Assembly: GCF_050389805.1 (NCBI RefSeq)
Contig: NZ_CP130945.1
Span: 2,046,001-2,110,000 of the forward strand
Direction: 5' to 3'
Length of the DNA stretch: 64,000 bases
From: Bacillus_BD sp050389805
Lineage (GTDB): Bacteria; Bacillota; Bacilli; Bacillales; Cytobacillaceae
The translations under genes and the position numbers were made by a program. Below, piece by piece: positions 17,405 through 25,640 of this stretch (the stretch's first letter is position 1; every line of letters starts with the position of its first letter). The notes under the pieces were generated by a model. It saw only the letters and a list, made by a program, of their open reading frames with translations. It did not search any database and had not been told where the DNA came from.

Positions 17405-17646
17405 GAGTTGGGGGCACAGGTCCATTGACTCACTCAGAAGTCGATGGACCTGACCACCTCCTGGTCCATTCATGGAACAAGAATTTCCAGGGAGGTCCGA
17501 CTCAATCAAACGGGGAATCGCAGCACTTTTTCTGTATCCGGCGAAATTCTACCGCGATTATTTGCTAATCGCGTCATTTTTCTAGTTCAGAGGGACAGGT
17601 CCCATTACGAATGTACAGAACAAGCAAAGACAAAAATCTGTCCCCA
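17405..17646. repeat. Cluster of intergenic repeat pieces
   Basis: It contains GGCACAGGTCCATTGACTC, TGGTCCATTCATGGAACAAG and, near the end, GGGACAGGTCCCATTACGA and CTGTCCCCATCACTC, all related to repeats at 13092 and 3297. In the middle CGCGATT pairs with AATCGCG followed by TCATTTTT, a possible terminator. No protein gene is supported. Confidence 0.55.
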
Positions 17647-18972
17647 TCACTCATTCTCCATACCCCCATATTGATAAGGTACACCCATATGTTCTCTTAA
17701 CGTCGTGCCTTCGTAATCCTCATGAAATAGTCCACGTTCTTGTAAAATCGGAATCACTCCATCAACGAAATCACGAATCCCATCAAAACTTACATCTGGT
17801 TGAATGGCAAACCCATCACACGCTCCGTTCACAAACCATTCTTCCATAAAATCAGCCACGTCTTCAGCTGTACCAACAATAACAGGGTGATAGTTAATAA
17901 CCCCATGTGCCAATACATCCCTAATGGTCATGCCTGTCTTAACAAGTTCTAATGCTCGTGGGGAACGGGGATCATGTGGGTTCGCAAAAGCAGACTCGAG
18001 CATTTGCTCAGGAACCGGTTGATCAATTTGTTCGTATGATAAAGGTACCCCAATCATCGACCCCAAATAGTGAACCCTTCCTCTCAAATCTCCATGACGA
18101 TCAAGTTGTCTTCGGCGTTCTAACGCTTCTTCTTTAGTAGTTGCAATGGATGGAATAATTCCCGGAAATACTTTTATTTCATTTGGGTCACGTCCGAATT
18201 TTTTGGCACCTTCCCGAAAAATCCTTCTGTATACAATTGCAGTCTCCATATCATACGGGTTGGTATAAAGACCATTGGCATAGCGACCAAGAATTTTAAT
18301 CGTTTCTTCGGATCCTCCTGCTGTAAAAATAACAGGTTGACCTTGCTTTGAAGGTGGAATCGGTAAAGGGCCTCTTGACTGCACATAATTTCCAGCTAAG
18401 TTAACTGGTTGAATTTTGTCCATATCAGCAAATTTACCATTTTCAACATCAAGCAGCAGTGCATCTTCTTCCCAACTTCCCCATAACCCCTGAACAATTT
18501 GAATAAATTCATGGGCCTGTTCGTATCTTTCTTGGCGACTAGGTACTTTGTCTCCAAAATTCATAGCTGCCGTAGGGTTGGAAGTCGTAACAAAGTTTAC
18601 CCCGATTCGACCATTACTAACAACATCCAATGCTTTAAGCTGACGTGCAACATTATATGGATGGTTGAAAGTAGTAGAGATGGTTGTAAGCAACCCAATT
18701 CGTTCGGTCTCTCTAGCCAATGCTGTCAATAAAACAATGGGATCCATCGGAGACTGAGGTGGTTGATTACTGATATCGCTCGTTAAAGCCGGTGTATCAG
18801 CGAAGAAAAGCATTTGTATTTTTCCTCGCTCTGCTATTTTTGCTAACTCAACCTGCACATCTATATTTGTATAAGCATCTGTAACGGCATTAGGCATACG
18901 CCAAGCACCTTGATCTAAACCATAACCTGAGCCCATTTGCATCACTAATTGCATTTTTCGTTTGTTATCCAT
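17647..18972 (-). CDS. NtaA/SnaA/DszA-type flavin-dependent monooxygenase
   Basis: A 441-residue luciferase-like monooxygenase of the nitrilotriacetate/DszA branch. Landmarks are GAWRMPNA near residue 22, the strand MLFFADTPAL, RIGVNFVTTSNPTAAMNFG, ERYEQAHEFI, and GQPVIFTAGGSEE, which contributes to FMN binding. The usual length of this branch, 430-460 residues, fits. These enzymes use reduced flavin from a partner reductase to oxidise C-N, C-S or similar bonds; the substrate is unknown. It follows the luciferase-like gene at 19005 after 32 bases, in one operon behind the MarR regulator. Confidence 0.85.
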   Translation of the reverse strand: MDNKRKMQLVMQMGSGYGLDQGAWRMPNAVTDAYTNIDVQVELAKIAERGKIQMLFFADTPALTSDISNQPPQSPMDPIVLLTALARETERIGLLTTISTTFNHPYNVARQLKALDVVSNGRIGVNFVTTSNPTAAMNFGDKVPSRQERYEQAHEFIQIVQGLWGSWEEDALLLDVENGKFADMDKIQPVNLAGNYVQSRGPLPIPPSKQGQPVIFTAGGSEETIKILGRYANGLYTNPYDMETAIVYRRIFREGAKKFGRDPNEIKVFPGIIPSIATTKEEALERRRQLDRHGDLRGRVHYLGSMIGVPLSYEQIDQPVPEQMLESAFANPHDPRSPRALELVKTGMTIRDVLAHGVINYHPVIVGTAEDVADFMEEWFVNGACDGFAIQPDVSFDGIRDFVDGVIPILQERGLFHEDYEGTTLREHMGVPYQYGGMENE

Positions 18973-19004
18973 CCTGTCTCTAACTCCCTTAAATTTTAAT
19001 CATG

Positions 19005-20045
19005 TTATGATCCTTTTAAATTAAATTCTTTTGCGAGCATTCGATAAGATTTTTGACTAGCTCCTTTGTCGGCGTAATATTCCATAATCATTATTTCATC
19101 TACCATTGTTTCTTTTGCTAAATACCTTAGTTTCTGTGCAACCGTCTGAATACCACCAATTATAAATCGATCTTTATTTTGTACCCTTGCCGCGTTCTCA
19201 TTTGCTGAGTAAATATGCTGACTAGCTTCTTCTAATGTCGGGAATGGGGAATAAATATCACCGGTATGTAGTCTAGCCCAAGATAATTCAACTGGGCCCG
19301 CCAAAAACTCCGCCTCTTCGTCTGTTTCAGCCGTTATTAATATGGTCGTTAAAATACTTTTTGGTTTTGATAGTAAGGTCGAAGGTTTAAAGTTATTGCG
19401 ATAAGCACGTAATACTGGAATGGCTAAATGCGGTGCTAAATGGGAAGCAAAAGCGAAGCCAAGACCTTCATTTATCGCAAATTCTACTCCTCCTGTACTG
19501 GATCCTAACATATACATATCCGGTATTAACGAATGATCCGGTTCATCCGGAATAGGAATGATCTTACTATATGGGTGATCAGCAGGAAAATTCCTTTGAA
19601 AAAACGATAACAATTCATTAAATTGTTCTGGAAAATCATAAGACATTACAGCTTCTCGAGATCGTCTTAACGCATAGGCAGTTAAATGGTCCGTTCCAGT
19701 TGCTCTGCCGATTCCCAAATCAATTCTGTTTGGATGCAGCCCCTCTAATAAGGAAAAGTTTTCTACGACTTTTAAAGGACTATGATTTGGCATCATAATG
19801 CCTCCCGCACCTACGCGTATACGCTTTGTATGGGCAGCACCATGAGCTATCATTAATTCTGGAGATGTACTAACTTGGTTTGCCGTATTATGATGTTCTG
19901 CAAACCAATAGCGTGTATAACCTAATTCATCTGCTAGTTGGATGCGTTCAATTGAATCTTTCAGGGTCTCTCTCGCAGTATTTCCTTGCAATTTTGTACC
20001 AATGTCTAAAATAGAAAGTTTAATGTCCTTATCGTTAATCGACAT
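19005..20045 (-). CDS. LLM-class flavin-dependent oxidoreductase (MsnO8-like)
   Basis: A 346-residue TIM-barrel luciferase-family protein. The first strand LSILDIGTKL, RYWFAEHHN near residue 46, RIRVGAGGIMMPNHSPLKV and NRIDLGIGRATGTD are diagnostic of the short LLM branch often named MsnO8. It probably uses FMNH2 and oxygen on a small organic substrate. It has a good GGAGG-type site upstream. Two palindromes of the MarR-type operator family lie 40-115 bases before its start, so the MarR protein encoded upstream probably represses this gene and the monooxygenase downstream. Confidence 0.85.
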   Translation of the reverse strand: MSINDKDIKLSILDIGTKLQGNTARETLKDSIERIQLADELGYTRYWFAEHHNTANQVSTSPELMIAHGAAHTKRIRVGAGGIMMPNHSPLKVVENFSLLEGLHPNRIDLGIGRATGTDHLTAYALRRSREAVMSYDFPEQFNELLSFFQRNFPADHPYSKIIPIPDEPDHSLIPDMYMLGSSTGGVEFAINEGLGFAFASHLAPHLAIPVLRAYRNNFKPSTLLSKPKSILTTILITAETDEEAEFLAGPVELSWARLHTGDIYSPFPTLEEASQHIYSANENAARVQNKDRFIIGGIQTVAQKLRYLAKETMVDEIMIMEYYADKGASQKSYRMLAKEFNLKGS

Positions 20046-20088
20046 ATCTCATCGTCCTCCTTTTGATTCTATTAAAGTTCTCATTTAG

Positions 20089-20100
20089 TTAGTTAACTAA
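20089..20100. promoter_or_regulatory. Probable MarR operator, perfect 12-bp palindrome
   Basis: TTAGTTAACTAA is 43 bases before the start of the LLM oxidoreductase gene. It shares TTAG...CTAA ends with three other palindromes in this locus. Confidence 0.55.
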
Positions 20101-20142
20101 ACGTTTGAGTGTGGGTATGTAAACAAATTGTTTCGCTATTTA

Positions 20143-20156
20143 CTTAGCTTGCTAAG
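20143..20156. promoter_or_regulatory. Probable MarR operator
   Basis: CTTAGCTTGCTAAG has 6-base inverted arms around TT and lies about 100 bases upstream of the LLM gene. Confidence 0.6.
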
Positions 20157-20300
20157 AAAATGAACAAACATGTGTCATTCCTGTATTTTAAGAACCTTTA
20201 ATTAATGCCAATACCAATTTTCTTTCTAGTTAATTGTTTTTCGATTCCCATAATAACACCGTTAAACGCTGTATAATATTGTTCTTTAACTCAATTTTAG

Positions 20301-20312
20301 TTAGCTTGCTAA
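20301..20312. promoter_or_regulatory. Probable MarR operator
   Basis: TTAGCTTGCTAA lies just past the end of the marR-type gene, between it and the LLM genes. It has the same core as the sites at 20143 and 20779. Confidence 0.55.
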
Positions 20313-20335
20313 TTAAATAATTAAGAAGGAAAAGC

Positions 20336-20755
20336 TTAATAAAGGTTCTCCTCCATCTGTTTCATAAGTCTTCTTAATAACAAACGCTCCTCTGGTAAAA
20401 TCCCTGCTAACAACTTATCTTGTTGTTCTCTCCATCTTTCGTGAACGGGGCCTTTCAAATTTAAACCTTCAGTCGTTAAAAAAATCCTCGTTACTCTTTT
20501 ATCTTTTTCATCTTTTTGGCGATAAACTAATCCTTTTAGTTCAAGGGCTTTTACCATGTTTGTTACAGTGGGTGGTTCACACTTCAATTGTTCACATAAT
20601 TCAACTTGTGTAACTCCATCCTGTGTCCATAGTTTGCATAACAAATTATCCTGTCCAACATGAAGGTTTACATCTTGTAACAAATGGTTGTAGTCTCGTC
20701 GCATTTGAGATGATATTCTATCAAGAAGTTCTCGAATTTCATCTTCAATAATCAT
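20336..20755 (-). CDS. MarR-family transcriptional regulator
   Basis: A 139-residue winged-helix repressor. The recognition region reads VTQVELCEQLKCEPPTVTNM near residues 56-75, followed by the wing RQKDEKDKRVTRIFLTTEG, typical of MarR. I start it at the ATG at 20755 (MIIEDEIREL), with AGGAG eight bases upstream; a reading from 20785 would overlap the operator and lacks a site. A TTAGCAAGCTAA palindrome 24 bases upstream suggests autorepression. The downstream genes are the two luciferase-type oxidoreductases, the likely regulated operon. The ligand is unknown, probably a small aromatic or related compound. Confidence 0.85.
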   Translation of the reverse strand: MIIEDEIRELLDRISSQMRRDYNHLLQDVNLHVGQDNLLCKLWTQDGVTQVELCEQLKCEPPTVTNMVKALELKGLVYRQKDEKDKRVTRIFLTTEGLNLKGPVHERWREQQDKLLAGILPEERLLLRRLMKQMEENLY

Positions 20756-20778
20756 ATAGATGGCTCCTATCTTTTTAA

Positions 20779-20790
20779 TTAGCAAGCTAA
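20779..20790. promoter_or_regulatory. Probable MarR autoregulatory operator
   Basis: TTAGCAAGCTAA, the complement-matched form of the site at 20301, lies 24-35 bases upstream of the MarR start codon, where it would overlap the promoter. Confidence 0.6.
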
Positions 20791-20957
20791 GTATATCAAC
20801 CCCTTATTTTTAAATCAAATATAAGAGTCAGGGGGACGGGTTCCTTAACTCTCTTTCTATGAATCTACTGTTCAAAATTCTGTACCAAAATAGGAAATCT
20901 CATAGAAAGTTTTTATGAAAAAAAGACATATAACAAGAGTGGAAAGGGTGGTGCCAC

Positions 20958-21350
20958 TTGAATTTACTAAACGACACACAACAACAATTACTTTCGTTTT
21001 CACAGTTTCAATCCTTACAAGAATTTGAAGAAAGTATACAGATGTGGTTACAAGCTACACAGGTTGATTTTACAAAAGGGGAGTCTATCTGTTTTCAACT
21101 GCTGTTACAGTCATCCCAACAATTTCCTGGCGTCTGTTATCAAAAAATCCACACGTTGTTAAATGCAATCCAAGAGAATCAAGAAATCAACCTCTCAAGA
21201 GATACGTTTAAACGAATGCTTCGAAAAGCAAAAGCAAGAGGATTGATAACGGTTCATACAACAGTCAGAGAGAATGGCTCTCAAAATAGTAATCTCTATG
21301 TCTATAACCAATTTACCCCAACAAAACACGAGGAGGCTCAACGCTTATAA
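20958..21350 (+). CDS. Helix-turn-helix-like protein, TTG start
   Basis: A 130-residue protein starts at TTG after AAAGGGTGG. A C-terminal winged-helix-like stretch reads NLSRDTFKRMLRKAKARGLI near residues 78-97, preceded by a Gln-rich helical region (QQLLSFSQFQSLQEFEESIQ). The layout resembles the broken HTH gene at 2566 but is shorter. It may be a truncated relative or a complete small regulator; its target is unknown. Confidence 0.55.
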   Translation: MNLLNDTQQQLLSFSQFQSLQEFEESIQMWLQATQVDFTKGESICFQLLLQSSQQFPGVCYQKIHTLLNAIQENQEINLSRDTFKRMLRKAKARGLITVHTTVRENGSQNSNLYVYNQFTPTKHEEAQRL

Positions 21351-21511
21351 GTAAAATTAATGAGAAACAGAACTGAAAAGTAATAGTTTGGATAATATTG
21401 GCTTTTAAATAAGCAAAAAACTTAATAAATCGACAAAAAATAGTCATACTCTTTATCGTTAATTGTAGTAATATAGTAATGTGAATATTGTCATGTCTAT
21501 AATTTAATTGA
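21351..21511. promoter_or_regulatory. Leader region of the c-di-GMP riboswitch
   Basis: AT-rich sequence between the HTH gene and the riboswitch. It should contain the promoter of the riboswitch transcript, but I cannot fix the -35 and -10 boxes with confidence. Confidence 0.35.
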
Positions 21512-21592
21512 TAAAGGCAAACTTATTGAAAGGTAAGGACGCAAAGCTACGAGTCTAAAATCCTACTGGATAATGATAGTCGGGTTGCCAAG
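21512..21592 (+). promoter_or_regulatory. Cyclic-di-GMP-I (GEMM) riboswitch aptamer
   Basis: The GEMM-I landmarks appear in order: AAAGGCAAAC, a GAAA tetraloop, GGACGCAAAGC, a GAGTCTAA segment, a short stem-loop (ATCC/GGAT) and ATGATAGTCGGGTTGCC. GGCAA at the 5' end pairs with TTGCC at the 3' end to form P1. GEMM-I RNAs bind the second messenger cyclic di-GMP. A terminator follows within 20 bases, so control is most likely by premature termination. Confidence 0.88.
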
Positions 21593-21611
21593 CAATAGTA
21601 ATGCTTATTTG

Positions 21612-21643
21612 GCTGCCCAATTTATTGGGTAGCTTTTATTTTT
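21612..21643 (+). terminator. Riboswitch expression-platform terminator
   Basis: GCTGCCC pairs with GGGTAGC (one G-U pair) around AATTTATT and is followed by TTTTATTTTT. It lies 20 bases after the c-di-GMP aptamer and about 140 bases before the nuclease gene, where it would act as the switchable element. Confidence 0.8.
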
Positions 21644-21780
21644 CTAAAGAGAAGTGTGGAATTATAAATCTGATTAATTTTTTTTATTTAAAAGATTGAA
21701 ATGCTGATTAGATTAGTAGAAAGTCATTAAGTTATTGCCATTAGAAATTAAATGTATATTGGTTTTTGGAGGAATACAAT

Positions 21781-22677
21781 ATGGAAATATTTCGCACGAT
21801 TGGAAAAGGTGTAGGAACTGTTGGTGGTGGACTTATCGGTGGTACTGTTAAAGTAGCAGGAAAAGTTGTAGGGAGCAAGTGGAAAGGTACTGGTGAATGG
21901 ATAGAGGAAATTGGAGATAGTGTTCAATCAGCTTCTAAAAATGCCTTAGATAGCGCTGGCCAGTTTGTAGATGGAGCGGTTCAAGGGACATATGGGTTGG
22001 TTAAACAGGAGGAGTATTATAAACAAAAGGGATTTTCGGATCTAAAGGATTCCACGAGCAGGACAGTAAAAGGGATCGGTTCAGCTATTAAATATACCGC
22101 TAACAGCGCTGGAACTGCCTATACAGGATTTAGAAAAGGGGATAATCAACAAGCTATTGAAGGATTAAAGAATATCGGAAAAGTCGTTGCTGTTTCTGGC
22201 CTTGCTATTGGTGTCGTAGATTTATTAGATGGAGCTGATCTAGCAGAAGCAGAAGAAATCGATACAAGAAATTCTAGTTTAGCAGGTTTAGAACATCCAG
22301 AAACAGGTGTACCGTTTGTTGAAAAAGAAGTCGTCGTATCGGATGACCAAGTATATGAAGGAACATTCCCTTTATTTGAATCTCCGTTTAAAGTGGTTAT
22401 AGCGGAAGAACTATATGTAGAAAGTGACGCTGTTCATTTTAATCTAGCAAATGATACGCTGCATCAATCTATTCAAGCTGATCCAAGTATTGTGCATGAA
22501 TTAGGCTTATCCCAAAGTGATGTTCAGGCTCTTGAAAATGGAGAAACGCCGGAAGGATATACTTGGCATCATCATGAAGAGCCGGGTGTTTTGCAGTTAG
22601 TAGATGAAACAACTCATGCTCAAACAGCTCATACAGGTGGTCGTGCCATTTGGGGTGGTGGGAGTGAATATCGTTAA
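21781..22677 (+). CDS. HNH/WHH-type nuclease, toxin-like
   Basis: A 298-residue protein starts at the ATG at 21781 behind TTGGAGGAATACAAT. The first 150 residues are rich in Gly, Ala and Lys, with glycine-zipper stretches (GKGVGTVGGGLIGGTVKVAG) and one hydrophobic helix (VVAVSGLAIGVVDLL). The last 90 residues form an HNH/Endo VII-superfamily domain of the WHH type: TPEGYTWHHHEEPGVLQLV then HAQTAHTGGRAIWGGGSEYR, with the conserved Trp-His-His and distal His. Such domains cut nucleic acid in polymorphic toxins. It is the first gene behind the c-di-GMP riboswitch. I see no obvious immunity gene, and no secretion signal other than the Gly-rich N-terminus. Confidence 0.8.
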   Translation: MEIFRTIGKGVGTVGGGLIGGTVKVAGKVVGSKWKGTGEWIEEIGDSVQSASKNALDSAGQFVDGAVQGTYGLVKQEEYYKQKGFSDLKDSTSRTVKGIGSAIKYTANSAGTAYTGFRKGDNQQAIEGLKNIGKVVAVSGLAIGVVDLLDGADLAEAEEIDTRNSSLAGLEHPETGVPFVEKEVVVSDDQVYEGTFPLFESPFKVVIAEELYVESDAVHFNLANDTLHQSIQADPSIVHELGLSQSDVQALENGETPEGYTWHHHEEPGVLQLVDETTHAQTAHTGGRAIWGGGSEYR

Positions 22678-22748
22678 ATAATTTTTATTGGTATCTATGA
22701 AATCCTTTGATATAAGGACAATATAAATTAAAAAGGGAGAACTTAACT

Positions 22749-23600
22749 ATGTTAAATAGCTCATTAAAAAAAGAAGCAGTAAGAAAACTACAAAATGCTG
22801 TATATCAATACGAGAAGTCTTCTAAAGACTTACAAAACAATGCGATTAAACTGCATAATATAAGAACTTATGCTGAGGATGTAATTCAAAAAGTTGAAGA
22901 TTATATAAATACTTTGGCTAATACTCCAAAAGAATTTGAAAAGACCTTCGAAGAAGTTAAAGTGAACCTTGCAAGCTTTAAGGCACTTAGTGAAATTTCA
23001 TATGATGAAAAGGAAATGATTAAGTTGGCAGGGGGAGGTACAGCAGCAGGAGTTGCAGCAGGAGTTGCAACGGCTGCATTTGCCCCAACAGCAGCTATGG
23101 CAATTGCTACTACTTTTGGAACTGCATCAACAGGGGCAGCTATTTCAGGTTTATCAGGAGCAGCTGCAACAAACGCAGCTTTAGCTTGGTTAGGTGGCGG
23201 CGCTTTGGCAGCAGGGGGTGGCGGTATGGCAGGGGGAAGTGCCTTGCTTGCATTAGCTGGCCCTATTGGTTGGGGAATCGGTGCAGCCAGTTTAGCAGCA
23301 GGTGGCTTTTTTGCAAGTAAAAAGAATAAAGAGGCTGCTATTAAAGCGGATAAAGAACGAGTTGAAATTGTGAAAGCAATGAGAGTTCTGGATGCTACAT
23401 CTATTGAGATTAATAATTTAAAATCTACGACTCAAACGTTTGCTACTAAATTAGAGCAGAGTTTAATTTCATTTATTAGTAATACTAGGAATATAAAATC
23501 CTTTACTGATTTTTCACAGGATGAGAGGAATTTGTTGAGGGCTATGATTAATAACACAGAAAGTTTATCGGCATTATTTATGAAAGAAGTTGGAAAATAG
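22749..23600 (+). CDS. Ala/Gly-rich membrane-inserting protein
   Basis: A 283-residue protein starts after an AAAAGGGAG site, 71 bases behind the nuclease gene. Residues 1-95 and 200-283 are helical and coiled-coil-like. Between them lies about 100 residues of Ala/Gly-rich hydrophobic sequence (AAGVAAGVATAAFAPTAAMA, and ALAAGGGGMAGGSALLALAG), enough for two or three membrane passes with glycine-zipper packing. This is the layout of pore-forming or membrane-scaffold proteins. No catalytic motif is seen. It is probably co-transcribed with the nuclease and may be an exporter, immunity or pore partner. Confidence 0.65.
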   Translation: MLNSSLKKEAVRKLQNAVYQYEKSSKDLQNNAIKLHNIRTYAEDVIQKVEDYINTLANTPKEFEKTFEEVKVNLASFKALSEISYDEKEMIKLAGGGTAAGVAAGVATAAFAPTAAMAIATTFGTASTGAAISGLSGAAATNAALAWLGGGALAAGGGGMAGGSALLALAGPIGWGIGAASLAAGGFFASKKNKEAAIKADKERVEIVKAMRVLDATSIEINNLKSTTQTFATKLEQSLISFISNTRNIKSFTDFSQDERNLLRAMINNTESLSALFMKEVGK

Positions 23601-25092
23601 ATGCCGACAAGTGTGTGGAAGGGTCAAATTATTGCATCTGGAGTAAATGGGTTTAATGAATGGAAAAGTAAATCCATTGCGAAACAACTAGACCAAATTG
23701 TTAAAGAAAAACTTCAGAATCAACAACAGCAAGATGTGAATTTTGAAAATGCCTTAAAACATATGATAAAAATGCGTCAATTTCTTTCGAAAGCCAAATA
23801 ATATACTAGGTTCAGAGCAAACAAAACATGGCGAAGTAGCGGAACATCTAGAAGTCAATGTACGAAATGCTTTGGCAGTCTTAAAGGGTCAAAGTGAAGT
23901 TGCTACATTTGATGGTGTGGCTCGTACAGCACCAGAAGACTTCATACAAGATGGAATTAAGTATCAATCAAAATTTATAAATGGCACAAACAATACACTT
24001 AAACATGTACTTGATCATTTTGGTAAGTATCAAGATAGTTCTATGAATTACTCTATACCAAAAGATCAATATGAGATTATTGAGGCCATAAGATTAGGAC
24101 AAGCCCCTAGTAATTTAAATGATAAATCGATTCGTGCTATTCTCCAAAAAATAGATGAAATAGAACGTCAGACAGGCCGAAGTTTTCAAGAAATTGTAAA
24201 ACCATCTATTTCAAATTATGATGAAGTTCAACTAGGTAAGGTTGGAGAAACAGTATCAAAACATCAAGACCAAATAGTTGATGAAAATCAAAGAATACAA
24301 GATGGGATTCAAAAAGATGCACGAGAAAAAACAAAATACGTTGAAGCTAAAAAAGGACCTTCAATAGGCGAAGGGGTTAAAGTTGCTGGTGCAGCAGCAG
24401 CCGTAGCAGCCTCGTTAAATACGATTACAGTAATCTATACTAAAGTGAAAAACGGGAAAAAAATTCAGGATTTTGATAAAGAAGATTGGGGAGAAATAGG
24501 GATAAGTTCTGTAAAGGCAGGTACTAAAGGTGGCGTTACTGCCGGGAGTATCTATGCTTTAACTAATCTAACCTCTATGTCAGCTCCATTCGCAGGTGCT
24601 GTTACAAGTGCAGCGATGGGATTATCATCTTTACTTGCAGATTTGAATAAAAATCAGATTTCTATGGATGAATTTGTTACACAAGGTCAAGTACTTTGTA
24701 TTGAAGCAGGCATTGCAGCTACAGGTGGGGCAATAGGACAGATGTTAATTCCGATTCCAGTCCTAGGTTCTATTATTGGTACGGTTACTGCAAATTTAGT
24801 TTGGGGATTTGCAAAAGATAAATTAGGTGTGAGAGAGCAAGAATTAAAGAAAATGTTAGATGCCTATACAGAATCTATTTTAGCAAAGGTAGATAAGGCT
24901 TATGAGGACATTATTTCTAAAATCAATGCAACGTACTCTGGTTATTATTCGCTAATTGATGCAGCGTTTGATGTTCATGCAAATACAGCAGTTTTAGCTG
25001 CTGCTTCCGAAAATTTAGCAGTCGGAATAGGTGTAGATGAACATAAAATTTTAAGAAGTGATAATGATTTAGATGCATTCATCTTAGGTTGA
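23601..25092 (+). pseudogene. Third gene of the riboswitch cluster, frameshifted
   Basis: The ATG abuts the previous stop codon. The first 66 codons (MPTSVWKGQIIASGVNGFNE onward) end at a stop at 23799. From about 23793 the next frame continues without a gap as PNNILGSEQTKHGEVAEHLE and runs to 25092, although its first possible start (TTG, 23872) lacks a ribosome site. Dropping one base in the CGAAAGCC region joins both parts into a protein of about 497 residues. It has Ala/Gly-rich hydrophobic stretches (VAGAAAAVAASLNTITVIY, and GAIGQMLIPIPVLGSIIGTV) and a helical C-terminus, similar in style to the preceding gene. A true frameshift, a programmed +1 shift or a sequencing error are all possible. 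Confidence 0.6.
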
Positions 25093-25478
25093 CAGTTTTA
25101 TACACAAGATGGATTCATAAAGAACATACTGCGAAATGGGCGGTAAACTTGGCAGAATTTTATTACAAGACTGATAGAGGCAAATTTAAATGCGGTGGAA
25201 TCGCAGTAGCAAATGAGTGGGGGTGTCTCTCAATGAGGCTCTCCTTTTTTTCATATATTGAAGCAGATGTATATACATAAATCAGTTCAAGACATTGTTA
25301 CACAACTCATGAAACCCGTTTTTTATAATGGCTGTTGCAAAAAAGGATCTATCATGATGATGTCAGGAAAAAAGCAGAAGAGTTAACTAAAGTAGTTGTT
25401 GTATGTGTCATATAAACAATGACACCCATGACATTGATGACGGTACCTTTTTACGGGCAGTTAATGCAATTCTCATTT
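25093..25478. other. Intergenic region with gene debris
   Basis: Short frames without ribosome sites (such as 25089-25280) and a fragment reading KKAEELTKVVVVCV near 25370 suggest remnants of lost genes. A GC-containing hairpin followed by TTTTTTT near 25215-25250 may terminate the preceding cluster. Confidence 0.4.
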
Positions 25479-25524
25479 GTGAAACATCCTGTGGACAAGA
25501 TTTTTCGGGGTAGGACAAGCACGA
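25479..25524 (+). repeat. Dispersed GTGGAACAAGA repeat, copy 4
   Basis: GTGAAACATCCTGTGGAC then AAGATTTTTCGGGG and TAGGACAAGCACGATT, clearly the same element as at 3297. Confidence 0.65.
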
Positions 25525-25640
25525 TTCAATAAGATGGTTTCTGTTTGAAAGTTTAAAAGATTAAAACAAAAGTATTACTAGAGATGGTACATTCAATTGC
25601 CTATCATGTAAAATATAATTAAATAAGAGGAGTTGATATA

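Noticed and set aside
17444..17674. A 76-codon forward frame
   Set aside because: It consists of repeat sequence and overlaps the end of the reverse-strand monooxygenase gene. No ribosome site.
25089..25280. A 63-codon forward frame overlapping the end of the third riboswitch-cluster gene
   Set aside because: No ribosome site, and composition typical of chance translation. The end runs through a hairpin.
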